A DNA stretch of 64,000 bases from JAPWJZ01 sp041287865 (GCA_041287865.1 JBGGMV010000115.1:1-64000); one strand, 5' to 3'; counted from the first letter of the stretch, positions 16,458-24,782 are shown. Numbers and translations are program-made. Notes: generated by a model not told the origin, from the letters alone.

Positions 16458-17540
16458 ATGGGAAAGAAGCGTATCGGCATCCTCACCTCGGGCGGGGATT
16501 GCGCGGGGCTTAACGCGGTGATCCGCGCGGCTGTTCACGCGGCAGCGGAAAAAGACTGGGAAGTGATCGGCATCGAGGACGGCACCGCCGGCCTGCTCGA
16601 CCGTCCCTTGCGCTATAAAGTTTTGAACCGCGCGATGTTCGACACCACGGTGATGCGCCAGGGCGGCACGATCCTCGGCACCACGAACAAGGGCAACCCT
16701 TTTAAATTCCCGATGAACGACGGTTCTTTCAAGGACCGCACCGGCGAAATTATCGACGGCATCCAGCAGCTGGGATTGGAAGCTGTGATCGGCATCGGCG
16801 GCGACGGATCGATGGCGATCCTGCGCGAGCTGGCGGCCCGCGGCAAATTCGGCCTTGTCTGCGTGCCGAAAACAATCGACAACGACGTGGGCAAGACGGA
16901 AATGTCCGTCGGTTTCGAAACTGCGCTTTACGTTGCAACAGAAGCGCTCGACCGTTTGCAGCCCACCGCCGCATCGCACGACCGCGTGATGGTGCTGGAG
17001 GTGATGGGCCGCGACGCGGGCAACATCGCTATTTCCACCGGCATCGCCGGCGGCGCGGATGTGATCCTGATCCCCGAAATTCCCTATGACATCAAAAAAG
17101 TCGCCGCCAAGATCATCAAGGTGCGCGATACCGAACAGCGCAACTTCGCGCTGGTCGTCGTGTCGGAAGCGGTGAAAACCATCGCCGGCGACGCCAAACA
17201 GATGGAATACAAGGGCGGCGAAAAACGCTTCGGCGGCATCGGTTACTATATCGGCGAGCAGATTGCCGAGCTGACAGGATTTGAAACCCGCGTGACGGTT
17301 CTCGGCCACGTGCAGCGCGGCGCTTCGCCCATTCCGCAGGATCGTCTGGTCGCCGCCGCCTTCGGCGTGCGCGCGGTGGAGCTGGTGGCCGAAGGAAAAT
17401 TCGACCGCATGGTCGCCTGGTCGAACCGCGGCGTCATCGACGTCTCGATCGAGGAAGCCATTGCGTCGTACCAGCAGGTCGACGTGAAAGGCCCGCTGGT
17501 GCATACCGCAAGAATGCTGGGGATCTGCCTTGGTGACTAA
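16458..17540 (+). CDS. 6-phosphofructokinase (group III type, donor ambiguous)
   Basis: Converts fructose 6-phosphate to fructose 1,6-bisphosphate in glycolysis. The 360-residue protein has TSGGDCAGLNAVIR at its N-terminus, GGDGS at residues 114-118 and PKTIDND at 137-143. In E. coli numbering the Gly of GGDGS is position 104 (Gly in ATP enzymes, Asp in pyrophosphate enzymes), and the Lys of PKTIDND is position 124 (Lys in pyrophosphate enzymes, Gly in classical ATP enzymes). The pair Gly104/Lys124 occurs in the group III branch and leaves the phosphoryl donor open. The gene overlaps the following MEDS-domain gene. Confidence 0.93.
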   Translation: MGKKRIGILTSGGDCAGLNAVIRAAVHAAAEKDWEVIGIEDGTAGLLDRPLRYKVLNRAMFDTTVMRQGGTILGTTNKGNPFKFPMNDGSFKDRTGEIIDGIQQLGLEAVIGIGGDGSMAILRELAARGKFGLVCVPKTIDNDVGKTEMSVGFETALYVATEALDRLQPTAASHDRVMVLEVMGRDAGNIAISTGIAGGADVILIPEIPYDIKKVAAKIIKVRDTEQRNFALVVVSEAVKTIAGDAKQMEYKGGEKRFGGIGYYIGEQIAELTGFETRVTVLGHVQRGASPIPQDRLVAAAFGVRAVELVAEGKFDRMVAWSNRGVIDVSIEEAIASYQQVDVKGPLVHTARMLGICLGD

Positions 17541-18123
17541 ACACGACCCGCGCCATCAATGCATGATTTACGAAGGCGCGCCGTCGCATTACCTGCCCGC
17601 GCTGGCGGCGACGATCCGCGACAAGCTGGCCGACAACCACCGCTGCCTTTACCTGAACAGCCAGCCGATGGTGGCGGGGATGCGGTCGTATCTTTCCGCC
17701 TGCGGCGTCGACGTCGCCGCCTGTGTGCGCAAGGGCAGCCTTGTGCTGTCGTCGTCGCATGATCACCTGCTCGACGGCGAATTCGACGGCGACCGGATGC
17801 TGGGCCTGCTGGTGGATGCGGTAGAGCAAGCCAGCAAGGACGGCTACAAAGGCCTCTGGGCCACCGGCGACATGAGCTGGCAGTTCGGCCCCAGAGGCGA
17901 TTTCCGCCAGCTGCTGGACTACGAAATGAAGCTGGAAAAATATTTCCGCACCGAAGCGCGCCTTTCCGGCGTCTGCCAGTACCATGCCGACACACTGCCC
18001 AGCGACGTGATGAAAAAGGCCGAGATACTGCACCAGTCGGTTTTCATCAGCGCCACGCTGTCGCGCGTCAATCCCTCCTACCTGCCGCCCGAAAAGCTGG
18101 AAGAGCTTTTCAAATCCGCCTGA
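17533..18123 (+). CDS. MEDS-domain sensory protein
   Basis: About 196 residues forming a single MEDS domain (methanogen/methylotroph DcmR sensory domain): HQCMIYEGAPSHYLPALAA at the start, CLYLNS, ATGDMSW and the terminal CQYHADTLP are family-like. MEDS domains occur alone or fused to kinases and transcription factors, and are thought to sense small carbon compounds. No DNA-binding or kinase domain is attached here. The GTG start at 17533 lies inside the end of the phosphofructokinase gene (8-base overlap), pointing to coupled expression; a TTG at 17530 is an alternative start. Confidence 0.8.
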   Translation: MTKHDPRHQCMIYEGAPSHYLPALAATIRDKLADNHRCLYLNSQPMVAGMRSYLSACGVDVAACVRKGSLVLSSSHDHLLDGEFDGDRMLGLLVDAVEQASKDGYKGLWATGDMSWQFGPRGDFRQLLDYEMKLEKYFRTEARLSGVCQYHADTLPSDVMKKAEILHQSVFISATLSRVNPSYLPPEKLEELFKSA

Positions 18124-18171
18124 GCAGGCCTATCGGCGTGATAATGAATGATATTTCTGCCGGTTTTATAT

Positions 18172-18201
18172 TTGACATAATATAATCAAGTCTGGTATAA
18201 A
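18172..18201 (+). promoter_or_regulatory. Sigma70-type promoter
   Basis: A perfect TTGACA (18172-18177) and TATAAA (18196-18201) are separated by 18 bases, 26 bases ahead of the start at 18228. It is the best-looking housekeeping promoter in the window and should drive the repeat-protein gene. Confidence 0.75.
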
Positions 18202-18227
18202 TACCCCGCAATTCCGGCGAGGTATCG

Positions 18228-19097
18228 ATGACGCGCAAGGCTCCGCGCAAAAAACCGCAAGGCAAAAAACCGCTCTCGCCCGCGGAGCAGTTCTTGCGCG
18301 ACCACGAAGTGACCTATCACAAGCGCAACGGCGTGATCGTCGTGACGGGCGAGCTGGATATCAGCAAGGACAAAAGGGCCAAGCTCGGCTGGTCGCCGCT
18401 GACCGAACTGCCCGACCTCTCCGCCGTCGTGGTGGAGGGCGATTTCCGCTGCAACGACAACCTGCTCACCTCGCTCAAGGGCGCGCCGCAGACCGTGACG
18501 GGATTTTTTTACTGCTATAGCAACTGGCTGGAAGATCTCGAGGGCTGCCCGAAAAAAATCGGCGGCAGTTTTTCCTGCGGCCGCAACCATATAAAAGACC
18601 TGACCGGCGGGCCGGCGGAAGTCGGCGGCGGTTACAACTGCCAGAGCAGCCCGAACATGTTAAGCCTGAAAGGCGCGCCCGAAAAAATCCCCGGCGATTT
18701 CCTCTGCCACGAAGGCGTGCTGGAGAGCTTAGAGGGCGGCCCGCGCGAGGTGCAGGGCAGTTACTGGGTGCAGAAAAACCGCCTGCGCAGCCTTGCCGGC
18801 GCACCCCGCACCGCGTGCGCCGACGTCCTGTGCTACGGCAATGACTGCATCACCCACCTTGAAGGCGCGCCGGAGACCTTCGTGCGGCTCCACACCGACC
18901 TCGGCGATTTCGAGAAGCCCGAAGACATCCCCGAAAACCTCCGCCTCTCCCCCGAAACCCGCGCCAGACAGGCGGAGGAACGCAGGCAAGCCGCCGCCCG
19001 CGAGCTGGAGCAGAATATCCTTGATGCGACGGTGACGTCGCGGCCGGTGATGGTGCGGAAATCGACGCTCAGCCTGAAAGCGGTTCCAAGGCCTTAA
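18228..19097 (+). CDS. Leucine-rich-like repeat protein
   Basis: 289 residues with a basic N-terminus (TRKAPRKKPQGKKP). From residue about 65 there are about seven repeats of roughly 21-22 residues built on the pattern L.SLkGAP..v.GdFxCxxN, for example NLLTSLKGAPQTVTGFFYC, then LEDLEGCPKKIGGSFSC and LESLEGGPREVQGSYW. The same pattern occurs in short LRR-like proteins of large phages and in some bacterial hypotheticals; it implies a parallel beta-solenoid for protein binding. No signal peptide is seen. A strong promoter lies directly upstream. Specific partner unknown. Confidence 0.75.
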   Translation: MTRKAPRKKPQGKKPLSPAEQFLRDHEVTYHKRNGVIVVTGELDISKDKRAKLGWSPLTELPDLSAVVVEGDFRCNDNLLTSLKGAPQTVTGFFYCYSNWLEDLEGCPKKIGGSFSCGRNHIKDLTGGPAEVGGGYNCQSSPNMLSLKGAPEKIPGDFLCHEGVLESLEGGPREVQGSYWVQKNRLRSLAGAPRTACADVLCYGNDCITHLEGAPETFVRLHTDLGDFEKPEDIPENLRLSPETRARQAEERRQAAARELEQNILDATVTSRPVMVRKSTLSLKAVPRP

Positions 19098-19163
19098 GAA
19101 AATATCAGCCTTGCGCAGCCGCTCCCGTTCTGGAATCCTGATCTTCAACACAGGAGCAGCCCC

Positions 19164-19541
19164 ATGTCAGGCCTCGACGACCCCCGCGTCTTTCTTTCCG
19201 CCGAACGCTCGGCCCTTGCGTGGAACCGCACGGCGATCACGCTGATGGCCTTCGGCGTCGCCATCGCCCGTTTCGGGCTGTTTGCCGAAATGGTGAACGG
19301 CGGCAAGACGGATAAAACAGATTCCCCCGACGCCGCTTTCTGGTTCGGCCTTGTCTTCGTGGCGCTGGGCTTCGCCTTCTCGCTCGCCGCCGCAAAGCAA
19401 TTCCGCACCATATTGAAAAGCCTGAAGCCGAAAGAGATTCCTCCGCACATCAACCCTGCCCTCGCCCTCTGGGTTAACTACGCCATCGCCGCGCTGGCGG
19501 CGGCGCTGGGCGTTTATCTGGCGGTGTTTCATTTTAAATGA
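19164..19541 (+). CDS. YidH/DUF202 family membrane protein
   Basis: 125 residues with the DUF202 signature FLSAERSALAWNRTAITLM near the N-terminus and three hydrophobic helices (about residues 22-45, 60-80 and 100-122). The family consists of small inner-membrane proteins of unknown function (E. coli YidH, YidG; related to the membrane part of yeast VTC). It is preceded by CAGGAGCAGCCCC upstream of the ATG. It appears to be a single-gene unit. Confidence 0.85.
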   Translation: MSGLDDPRVFLSAERSALAWNRTAITLMAFGVAIARFGLFAEMVNGGKTDKTDSPDAAFWFGLVFVALGFAFSLAAAKQFRTILKSLKPKEIPPHINPALALWVNYAIAALAAALGVYLAVFHFK

Positions 19542-19670
19542 GGCGGATAAGAGAGGTATTACGTCAAGCCGCGCTCGCAACCCTTGGCCTTTAACCCCGT
19601 CTTAACTAAGATATGAAATAACGGTAGACGGGTAAAAGGCTTTTCCCGCGACATTCATATGGGGTGATCC

Positions 19671-20327
19671 ATGCTTTACGTGCAGCAGTCTTTGGGACCG
19701 AAGGAAGAGATCCTGATGGCGGCGCGCTTTCACTGGATGTACACGCTGCAGGCGATCTTCTGGATTTTGTTCGGCCTTGCGATGGGCATCGTCATCGGTT
19801 ACGCGATGATCTGGTGGGAAGTGACGCAGGAAATCCGCAACACCTATGGCGACGTGCCCGATGAAACCTATCACAAGGTCTGGCAGATCATCGTCATCAA
19901 GCGCGGCGGTTACCTGAAAATTCTCTGGGGCCTGCACTGGTTCGTGCGCTTCGGCATTCTGGGCATGTTCGCGCTCGGCCTCTGGTTCTTCGCGCATATG
20001 ATGGTGAAAAAGGCCACGACCGAAATCGCCGTCACCACCGAACGCCTGATTTTCAAGACCGGCCTTGTCGCCCGTAACGTGGGCGAGCTGAACGTCGACC
20101 GTATCGAGGGTGTGTCGGTGCGTCAGGACGTGATGGGCCGTATGTTCGGCTTTGGCCGCGTCTGCGTACGCGGGATGGGCGTGGGCGAAGTCACCCTGCC
20201 CTCCATCGAGGCGCCGATCGAATTCAAGAAAGCCATCCACGAAGCCAAGGAAGCCCGCGAAAAAGCAGGCATGGGGCAGGAACCCGGCGGACAGCGCCGC
20301 CGCCCGGTTGCGGACGAATACAACTGA
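19671..20327 (+). CDS. Bacterial PH-domain (bPH2) membrane protein
   Basis: 218 residues: two hydrophobic helices (about 28-52 and 84-110) followed by a bacterial pleckstrin-homology-like domain. The domain reads TTEIAVTTERLIFKTGLVAR, then DRIEGVSVRQDVMGRMFGFG and VCVRGMG, all typical of the bPH2 (YdbS/YdbT) family. The PH fold faces the cytoplasm. The family's roles are poorly known. An acidic/basic tail with EAKEAREKAG ends the protein. A GGGGTGAT precedes the ATG. Confidence 0.85.
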   Translation: MLYVQQSLGPKEEILMAARFHWMYTLQAIFWILFGLAMGIVIGYAMIWWEVTQEIRNTYGDVPDETYHKVWQIIVIKRGGYLKILWGLHWFVRFGILGMFALGLWFFAHMMVKKATTEIAVTTERLIFKTGLVARNVGELNVDRIEGVSVRQDVMGRMFGFGRVCVRGMGVGEVTLPSIEAPIEFKKAIHEAKEAREKAGMGQEPGGQRRRPVADEYN

Positions 20328-20337
20328 TATAGGAAGA

Positions 20338-21477
20338 TTACTGGCGGCCCGGCTGCGTCTGCGCGGGCCTTGATCCGCTTGCGCGGTTGCTCCAGCTTTC
20401 GACGGCGCCGCTTTCAAGTTTTTGGGCGTAGAGAGCGTTGAATTTTTCCTGCGCCTGCTCGATGGCCTTCATCTGTTCAGGATAGAGCACCGCATCGTTG
20501 TTATAGCCGCCGCTGCCCGCGGCCGCCATCGAGGCCCAGAAACCCGATTTTTCCTTCACCAGCGCATGCACCGCCTGCTTGATTTCCTGCTTGGCCTTCA
20601 CCAGCTCGCGGATATCGGGCGGCAGGCCGGCGTCATCCTTGTCGGGAAGCTTCTGGTAGAATTCGCTGCGCCTGGTTTCCGACACTGTCGGCATGGGCAT
20701 GCCCAGCGCCTCCATCAGGCTGGAGGGGCGGAGCTCCGCTTCAAGCTGCGGGTCCTTGACGTATTTTTTGGCCCATTCGATATAGGAATTCTGCACCAGC
20801 AACTCGCCCCCAATAAACGTGGGGTCGAGGAAGGTGGCGCCCTGCCCTGCCATGATATCCTTGTATTCCGCAACCGCCTGCGGCGGCAGCTTGCCGGCGA
20901 GCTCGGCGGCTTCGGCCTTCGAGGTCAGCGCGACGACTTCGGCGGCGACGAGCACCGCGGCGGCGGGCTTGAAAATCTTACCGGCGGCCTTGCCGGCGAC
21001 TTTCGCGCCACCCTTCAGGAACTTGCCGCTGCGGGAGGCAACCTTCGCCGCTTCCTCGGCCAGCACGGCGTCCTTGCCGGTGGTTTTCAGGAAGCTTTCG
21101 CGGAAACTCTCGACACTCAGCGACCGCACGGCTTTTTTCGAGCTGACGGTGATGGCCTCGGGCGTTTCCTTGAGGAATGAGCTGCGCGTCGCGGTGGCGT
21201 CGCGCTTGATCGCGGCCGAAATATCGTCATAGCCCTTGTGGTCGCCGATATAGAGCATCACCGGCTTCATGTCGTTGGTATAGGTGAAAAGCGCGCGATA
21301 GCCCTGGCCGAGGTCGATGCCGTAAAAACCCGCGCCCTTGGGTTCGACCTTGCCGGCGACGTCGGACAGTTTCTTCACAAGGTTGTCGTGGATCTGCATG
21401 GGCAGGCCCTTGGATCTGCCGGGATTCGAAAGAACCTTGCGCGCGTCTCCGTTTGCGAGGATTTCGACATCAGGCAT
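20338..21477 (-). CDS. RelE/HigB-like N-terminal domain fused to a long unknown C-terminus
   Basis: 379 residues. The first 90 look like a RelE/ParE-superfamily toxin core: a helical hairpin, then GYRALFTYTN, a strand, and VMLYIGDHKGYDDI, matching the 'yR.lf...d...ll.vg.Hd.yd' end of RelE-type mRNA interferases. The rest is not toxin: an alanine/glycine/lysine-rich segment with a hydrophobic helix near residues 170-195, then a helical charged domain and a Gln/Pro-rich tail. The gene lies three bases after the 137-residue gene at 21481-21894, giving the partner-first order typical of toxin-antitoxin pairs. Toxicity is an inference. Confidence 0.7.
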   Translation of the reverse strand: MPDVEILANGDARKVLSNPGRSKGLPMQIHDNLVKKLSDVAGKVEPKGAGFYGIDLGQGYRALFTYTNDMKPVMLYIGDHKGYDDISAAIKRDATATRSSFLKETPEAITVSSKKAVRSLSVESFRESFLKTTGKDAVLAEEAAKVASRSGKFLKGGAKVAGKAAGKIFKPAAAVLVAAEVVALTSKAEAAELAGKLPPQAVAEYKDIMAGQGATFLDPTFIGGELLVQNSYIEWAKKYVKDPQLEAELRPSSLMEALGMPMPTVSETRRSEFYQKLPDKDDAGLPPDIRELVKAKQEIKQAVHALVKEKSGFWASMAAAGSGGYNNDAVLYPEQMKAIEQAQEKFNALYAQKLESGAVESWSNRASGSRPAQTQPGRQ

Positions 21478-21480
21478 GCG

Positions 21481-21894
21481 CTACGACCCCAGCTTGTTTT
21501 TAAGGGCCTGCAGCGTCTCCGGGTTTTCTTCCATCGTTTTTTTCCAGCTGCGGCGGTGGATAAGCTCGGAGGCGATCAGGAGAGCGATGTCATTCTGGCT
21601 GACGTGGCTGTCCTTTAACGTCTCGGCCAGCGTCAGCAAATCCTGCACGGGGCCGGGGCGCACCTGATAGCCCTTTTCGGTCGGCATGGATTTCAGGAAT
21701 TCCTGGATATCTTTTTCGGGGATCTGCTTGCCCAGCGAGTCTTTAAAGCTGCGGTGCATGTCGGGGTCTTCGATCATGTCGCGCGCGAGGTCGAGCACGT
21801 GGCGCTGGAAAACGTCATTTTCCTCGTCCATCAGCCGCGCCAGTTTTTGAAAGCCCGATACCGGGAATTGTCCGCTCAAGGTCTTGCCCTCCAT
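21481..21894 (-). CDS. Hypothetical partner of the RelE-like fusion protein
   Basis: A 137-residue, helical, charged cytoplasmic protein with no family I recognise. VFQRHVLDLARDMIED and SQNDIALLIASELIHRR are amphipathic helices; the latter resembles part of a helix-turn-helix only loosely. It ends three bases before the RelE-like fusion gene on the same strand, so the two are surely co-transcribed. An antitoxin or chaperone role is possible from gene order alone. Confidence 0.68.
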   Translation of the reverse strand: MEGKTLSGQFPVSGFQKLARLMDEENDVFQRHVLDLARDMIEDPDMHRSFKDSLGKQIPEKDIQEFLKSMPTEKGYQVRPGPVQDLLTLAETLKDSHVSQNDIALLIASELIHRRSWKKTMEENPETLQALKNKLGS

Positions 21895-22014
21895 GCCTGT
21901 GTACCCCGCTCCCAGATTACCCGATTATTATAGCATTTTTCCAGCGCGGGACGGGGGTACAGGCGGCAAAAACAAGGCTTTTCAAGCGCAAAGGGGCATG
22001 GTCTAATTCGGCCC

Positions 22015-23298
22015 ATGGGGAAAAACGCACCTTCGAAGTCTGTCGCCGGATGGCTGGATCCGATTTATATCGCGGGCACGGTTGCGGCGCTCTACGCGCT
22101 GTTTTCGCGCGTCGCCCTGTCGGATGCGGGGCTGGCCCTGACCCTTGCGCTGGGCGTGACAATCGTGATGGGCGGCGTGGAAATTTACCGCGCGCCGTGG
22201 CGCAGCCGCAAACCAAAAGACGAGCCGTTGCGCAAGATCGCGCGCCGCGCGGGCGAGAAATGCGCAGGGATTTTGCTGGGCCTGCTGGCCGCCATGGTCT
22301 GCTGGTCGGCGCTGCCCGAATATGCGCAGGCGCAGTACAGGCCGTTTTTTGAAACCATGCCGGCGGTGCTGGCGCTGCTGCCCTTTATCGTTTTTGGGGC
22401 GGTATTTTATACCGAATGGCGCATCGGCCCGGCGCGGGATGCAAGCTGGCATCTGGGGCAGCTGGCGCTGCTGCGGTTCAAGAAACTGGACTGGGAACAG
22501 GTGCGCGATGCGGGTTTCGGCTGGCTGGTGCGCGGGGTTTTCCTGCCGCTCAACTTTGCCGCGCTGGCGTCCTTCATCGCGCAGGTGCGCGGGCGCGAAG
22601 GCGATATCTTCACCGCCCACTGGGCCGAGGCCGAAAACATCATCATCACCATGCTGATGGCGCTGCTGGCAGCCGCCATCGTGCCGGGGTATTTCTTCGC
22701 CTCGCGCCTGCTGAACACCGGCATCCGCAAGGTCGACCACAGCCTGCTGGGCTGGGTGGTGACACTGTCTTGCTATCCGCCGTTATATAACGCCGTCTTT
22801 TTGCAATGGTTCAATTTCACCGCGCGCGCAGACGGCACCTCGGCCTCGCCCTGGGGCGAGATGCAGGCAAGCCTGCCTGCCGCATCGGCCGTGGCGGGCG
22901 GCGCTATCCTGTTGCTCACGATCATCCATGTCTGGGGAGAAACGGCCTTCGGCCTGCGCGCCTCGAACCTTAGCCATCGCGGCATCATCACCACGGGGCC
23001 ATATCGTTTTTGCAAGCATCCGGTCTATGTGGCGAAGTGCGCGGTCTGGCTGCTGCTCTGGATGCCTTTCATGGCGGGCGAGACGGTTTTCGAATGCCTG
23101 CGCCTGACGCTGCTCTGGGGCTGCGTCTGCGTGATCTACGGGTTGCGCGGCTATGTGGAGGAAAAACTGCTGTCATCCGATCCCGCTTACCGCGACTATG
23201 CGCTCTGGATGGATCAACACGGCCTCTTCGCCTTCGTGGGCCGGAAATTCCCTGCGCTGAGCTTCGCGTGGCGACTGAGACGCTGGAAACAGGCGTAA
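22015..23298 (+). CDS. Large ICMT/PEMT-type membrane methyltransferase-like protein
   Basis: 427 residues with about ten hydrophobic segments. The C-terminal third carries the isoprenylcysteine/phospholipid methyltransferase fold: IITTGPYRFCKHPVYVAKC (the RHPxY-like SAM site, here KHPVY) and the late YVEEKLL...YRDY motif, where the Glu-Glu pair contacts SAM. The N-terminal two thirds are extra helices not found in the short family members such as the one at 46220. Probably methylates a lipid or lipid-like compound in the inner membrane; the substrate is unknown. Confidence 0.8.
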   Translation: MGKNAPSKSVAGWLDPIYIAGTVAALYALFSRVALSDAGLALTLALGVTIVMGGVEIYRAPWRSRKPKDEPLRKIARRAGEKCAGILLGLLAAMVCWSALPEYAQAQYRPFFETMPAVLALLPFIVFGAVFYTEWRIGPARDASWHLGQLALLRFKKLDWEQVRDAGFGWLVRGVFLPLNFAALASFIAQVRGREGDIFTAHWAEAENIIITMLMALLAAAIVPGYFFASRLLNTGIRKVDHSLLGWVVTLSCYPPLYNAVFLQWFNFTARADGTSASPWGEMQASLPAASAVAGGAILLLTIIHVWGETAFGLRASNLSHRGIITTGPYRFCKHPVYVAKCAVWLLLWMPFMAGETVFECLRLTLLWGCVCVIYGLRGYVEEKLLSSDPAYRDYALWMDQHGLFAFVGRKFPALSFAWRLRRWKQA

Positions 23299-23331
23299 AA
23301 AGGCCGCAGGCATAGGGGTAATGCCTGCGGC
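23297..23331 (-). terminator. Rho-independent terminator for the minus-strand unit
   Basis: An 11-bp perfect stem (23303-23313 with 23321-23331) and 7-base loop are followed, on the minus strand, by a run of five T (plus-strand A at 23297-23301). It ends transcription of the kinase gene at 23370-23990 and overlaps the stop codon of the convergent methyltransferase gene. Confidence 0.75.
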
Positions 23332-23369
23332 GCAAGGAAAACACAAGTATCAGTCAGTGCCTAGTAAAC

Positions 23370-23990
23370 CTATTTGCCGCCGTTGAGCAGGTGCTCGAGG
23401 TGCAGGAAACGCTCCGGCGTGGGGCGGCGGGCCTGCGGGAGGGGCCCATGGGCGCGGATCAGCTTCAGCGCTTCCTCCAGCACATCATCAGCGTCATTGC
23501 GGGCGTCAAGCATGCGCCATGTGATGTCGCCCTTGTCCATCGCCGCCTGCTTGCGCACGATCGAGGCCGGCGCGTCGGAGAAATTTTCGTCGCGCTGGGA
23601 AATGCGGCTTTTCAGCACGGTCTGCGGCGCATCAAGCCAGATGCCCAGAAAACGCGCATCGCATTTGCGGGCAAGACGCTCGACCGCTTCGCGGTCTTCC
23701 TGTTTTAGAAAATTCTTCTGCGCGATCACGGTGCGCCCGACCACCAGCGCGGAAACGCATACGCCGTCGAAGGCCGCCAGCACCTTTTCGCGCGACTCTT
23801 GCGTATAGCTGCCCGCTTCGGCCCTGACCGTTGGCGCGATGCCCAGCTGCTGTTTCCACAGCAAGTCGATTTCGGCCGAAACGACGTCATGGCCACTTGC
23901 GATTCCAGATGCCAGCGTCGATTTGCCGACGCCCGAGGGGCCGCCGATAGCGACGAGGAAACCCTGTTTTCTGTTGCGGGGGGCCATCAT
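23370..23990 (-). CDS. P-loop kinase (AAA_33/zeta-like)
   Basis: 206 residues starting with a Walker A motif GGPSGVGKST near residues 16-25. A mid-region DAPQTVLKSRISQRD gives the arginine-containing lid typical of small-molecule kinases and zeta-toxin-like P-loop proteins. EIDLLWKQQLG, with an Asp after the P-loop strand, is where nucleoside or sugar kinases bind substrate. The substrate is not predictable. The ATG at 23990 overlaps the end of the upstream unknown gene by four bases, so the pair is translated together. Terminated at 23297-23331. Confidence 0.8.
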   Translation of the reverse strand: MMAPRNRKQGFLVAIGGPSGVGKSTLASGIASGHDVVSAEIDLLWKQQLGIAPTVRAEAGSYTQESREKVLAAFDGVCVSALVVGRTVIAQKNFLKQEDREAVERLARKCDARFLGIWLDAPQTVLKSRISQRDENFSDAPASIVRKQAAMDKGDITWRMLDARNDADDVLEEALKLIRAHGPLPQARRPTPERFLHLEHLLNGGK

Positions 23991-24553
23991 GCGGTTTTCA
24001 GCCTTATGGGTTTGAGCGCCTTCACGCGGCTCTGCACCACAATATTTTCATTCACCAGTTTCTCGCGTTCGGCTGCCATTTTCTCGATCTTGACTGCGCG
24101 GCTGGCGAGGCTCCGTTCGCGCAAGCCCTCGATCTGCTCTGCCGCCGCGAGGCAGTTGCCCTTGATACCATTGGAGGGTACAAAATCGATCCTCGCCGCC
24201 ACCTTGCGCAGATCGCAAGGGTGCGTAAACCTGCCCGCCGGAGCATAAGGAGGTACGACCTTGTAAAGATAGTCGAGACATTCCTCCAGCGTCGCGTTCT
24301 TCACTTTCTGATCTTCGCTGTGGCGGCCAAACAGGCCAAAGCCCGCCGCCCAGAAAAGAACGACGTCCCATGTGCCGTTCCGGTTGCGCTGCGCGGCAAA
24401 CGTATGCTCGATCTCGTCGTGCGGAGCTACGAGGGTTTTGAAGATCATGGAGATATCCTCGACTGCGGGCTGCTGGCCGCGCAGTATCTTGTTCCAGCGC
24501 GACAGGGCGCGCTTGGCAATCTTCAAACGGTTTTCTCTTGGATATTTCGCCAT
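23987..24553 (-). CDS. Hypothetical protein with a shared C-terminal tail
   Basis: 188 residues, soluble. The N-terminal part (EDISMIFKTLVAPHDEIEHTF, then a short aromatic-rich stretch with WDVVLFWAAGFGLFG) has no family I recognise. The last 31 residues, including EKMAAEREKLVNEN and ending LKPIRLK, align without gaps to the tail of the unrelated protein at 39081-39623, with about 15 identities. The gene is preceded by leader element copy B and overlaps the kinase gene downstream. Function unknown. Confidence 0.72.
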   Translation of the reverse strand: MAKYPRENRLKIAKRALSRWNKILRGQQPAVEDISMIFKTLVAPHDEIEHTFAAQRNRNGTWDVVLFWAAGFGLFGRHSEDQKVKNATLEECLDYLYKVVPPYAPAGRFTHPCDLRKVAARIDFVPSNGIKGNCLAAAEQIEGLRERSLASRAVKIEKMAAEREKLVNENIVVQSRVKALKPIRLKTA

Positions 24554-24559
24554 GGTTCC

Positions 24560-24725
24560 CGCTCTTTCAAAAAGTCATACCCAAAGCCCGTCCTTCAATG
24601 GCAGGCGACTGGTATGGCTCTTTTGCAGGTCGTGCGTGACGGGCAGGCGGGAAAGTTCTGGCCACCAGAAAACCGCTTTGCCCCGGTAGATGCACTCGGC
24701 TTGGTGTTATGTATAATCGAATCCC
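24560..24725 (-). ncRNA. Leader element copy B, C4-antisense-RNA-like
   Basis: This sequence ends a few bases before the start of the gene at 23987-24553 and aligns with 8700-8873. In the minus-strand orientation it contains AAAGCGGTTTTCTGGTGG, then CCCGCCTGCCCGTCACG and CAAAAGAGCCATACCAGTCG. I recall that order from C4/Icd regions of P1/P4-type prophages, where an antisense RNA controls a downstream operon. A covariance-model search would decide. It may equally be a diverged repeat or promoter module. Confidence 0.42.
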
Positions 24726-24782
24726 CCCCGCCTGTAAAGCGCAGGCTGGATTCATGTGACATTACAGGGGGTTGTTTATGCT

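Noticed and set aside
24690..24730. Possible tRNA 3' end (TCGAATCCC with flanking pairs)
   Set aside because: No acceptor stem, anticodon arm or D arm can be folded around it; the sequence is part of the duplicated leader element.
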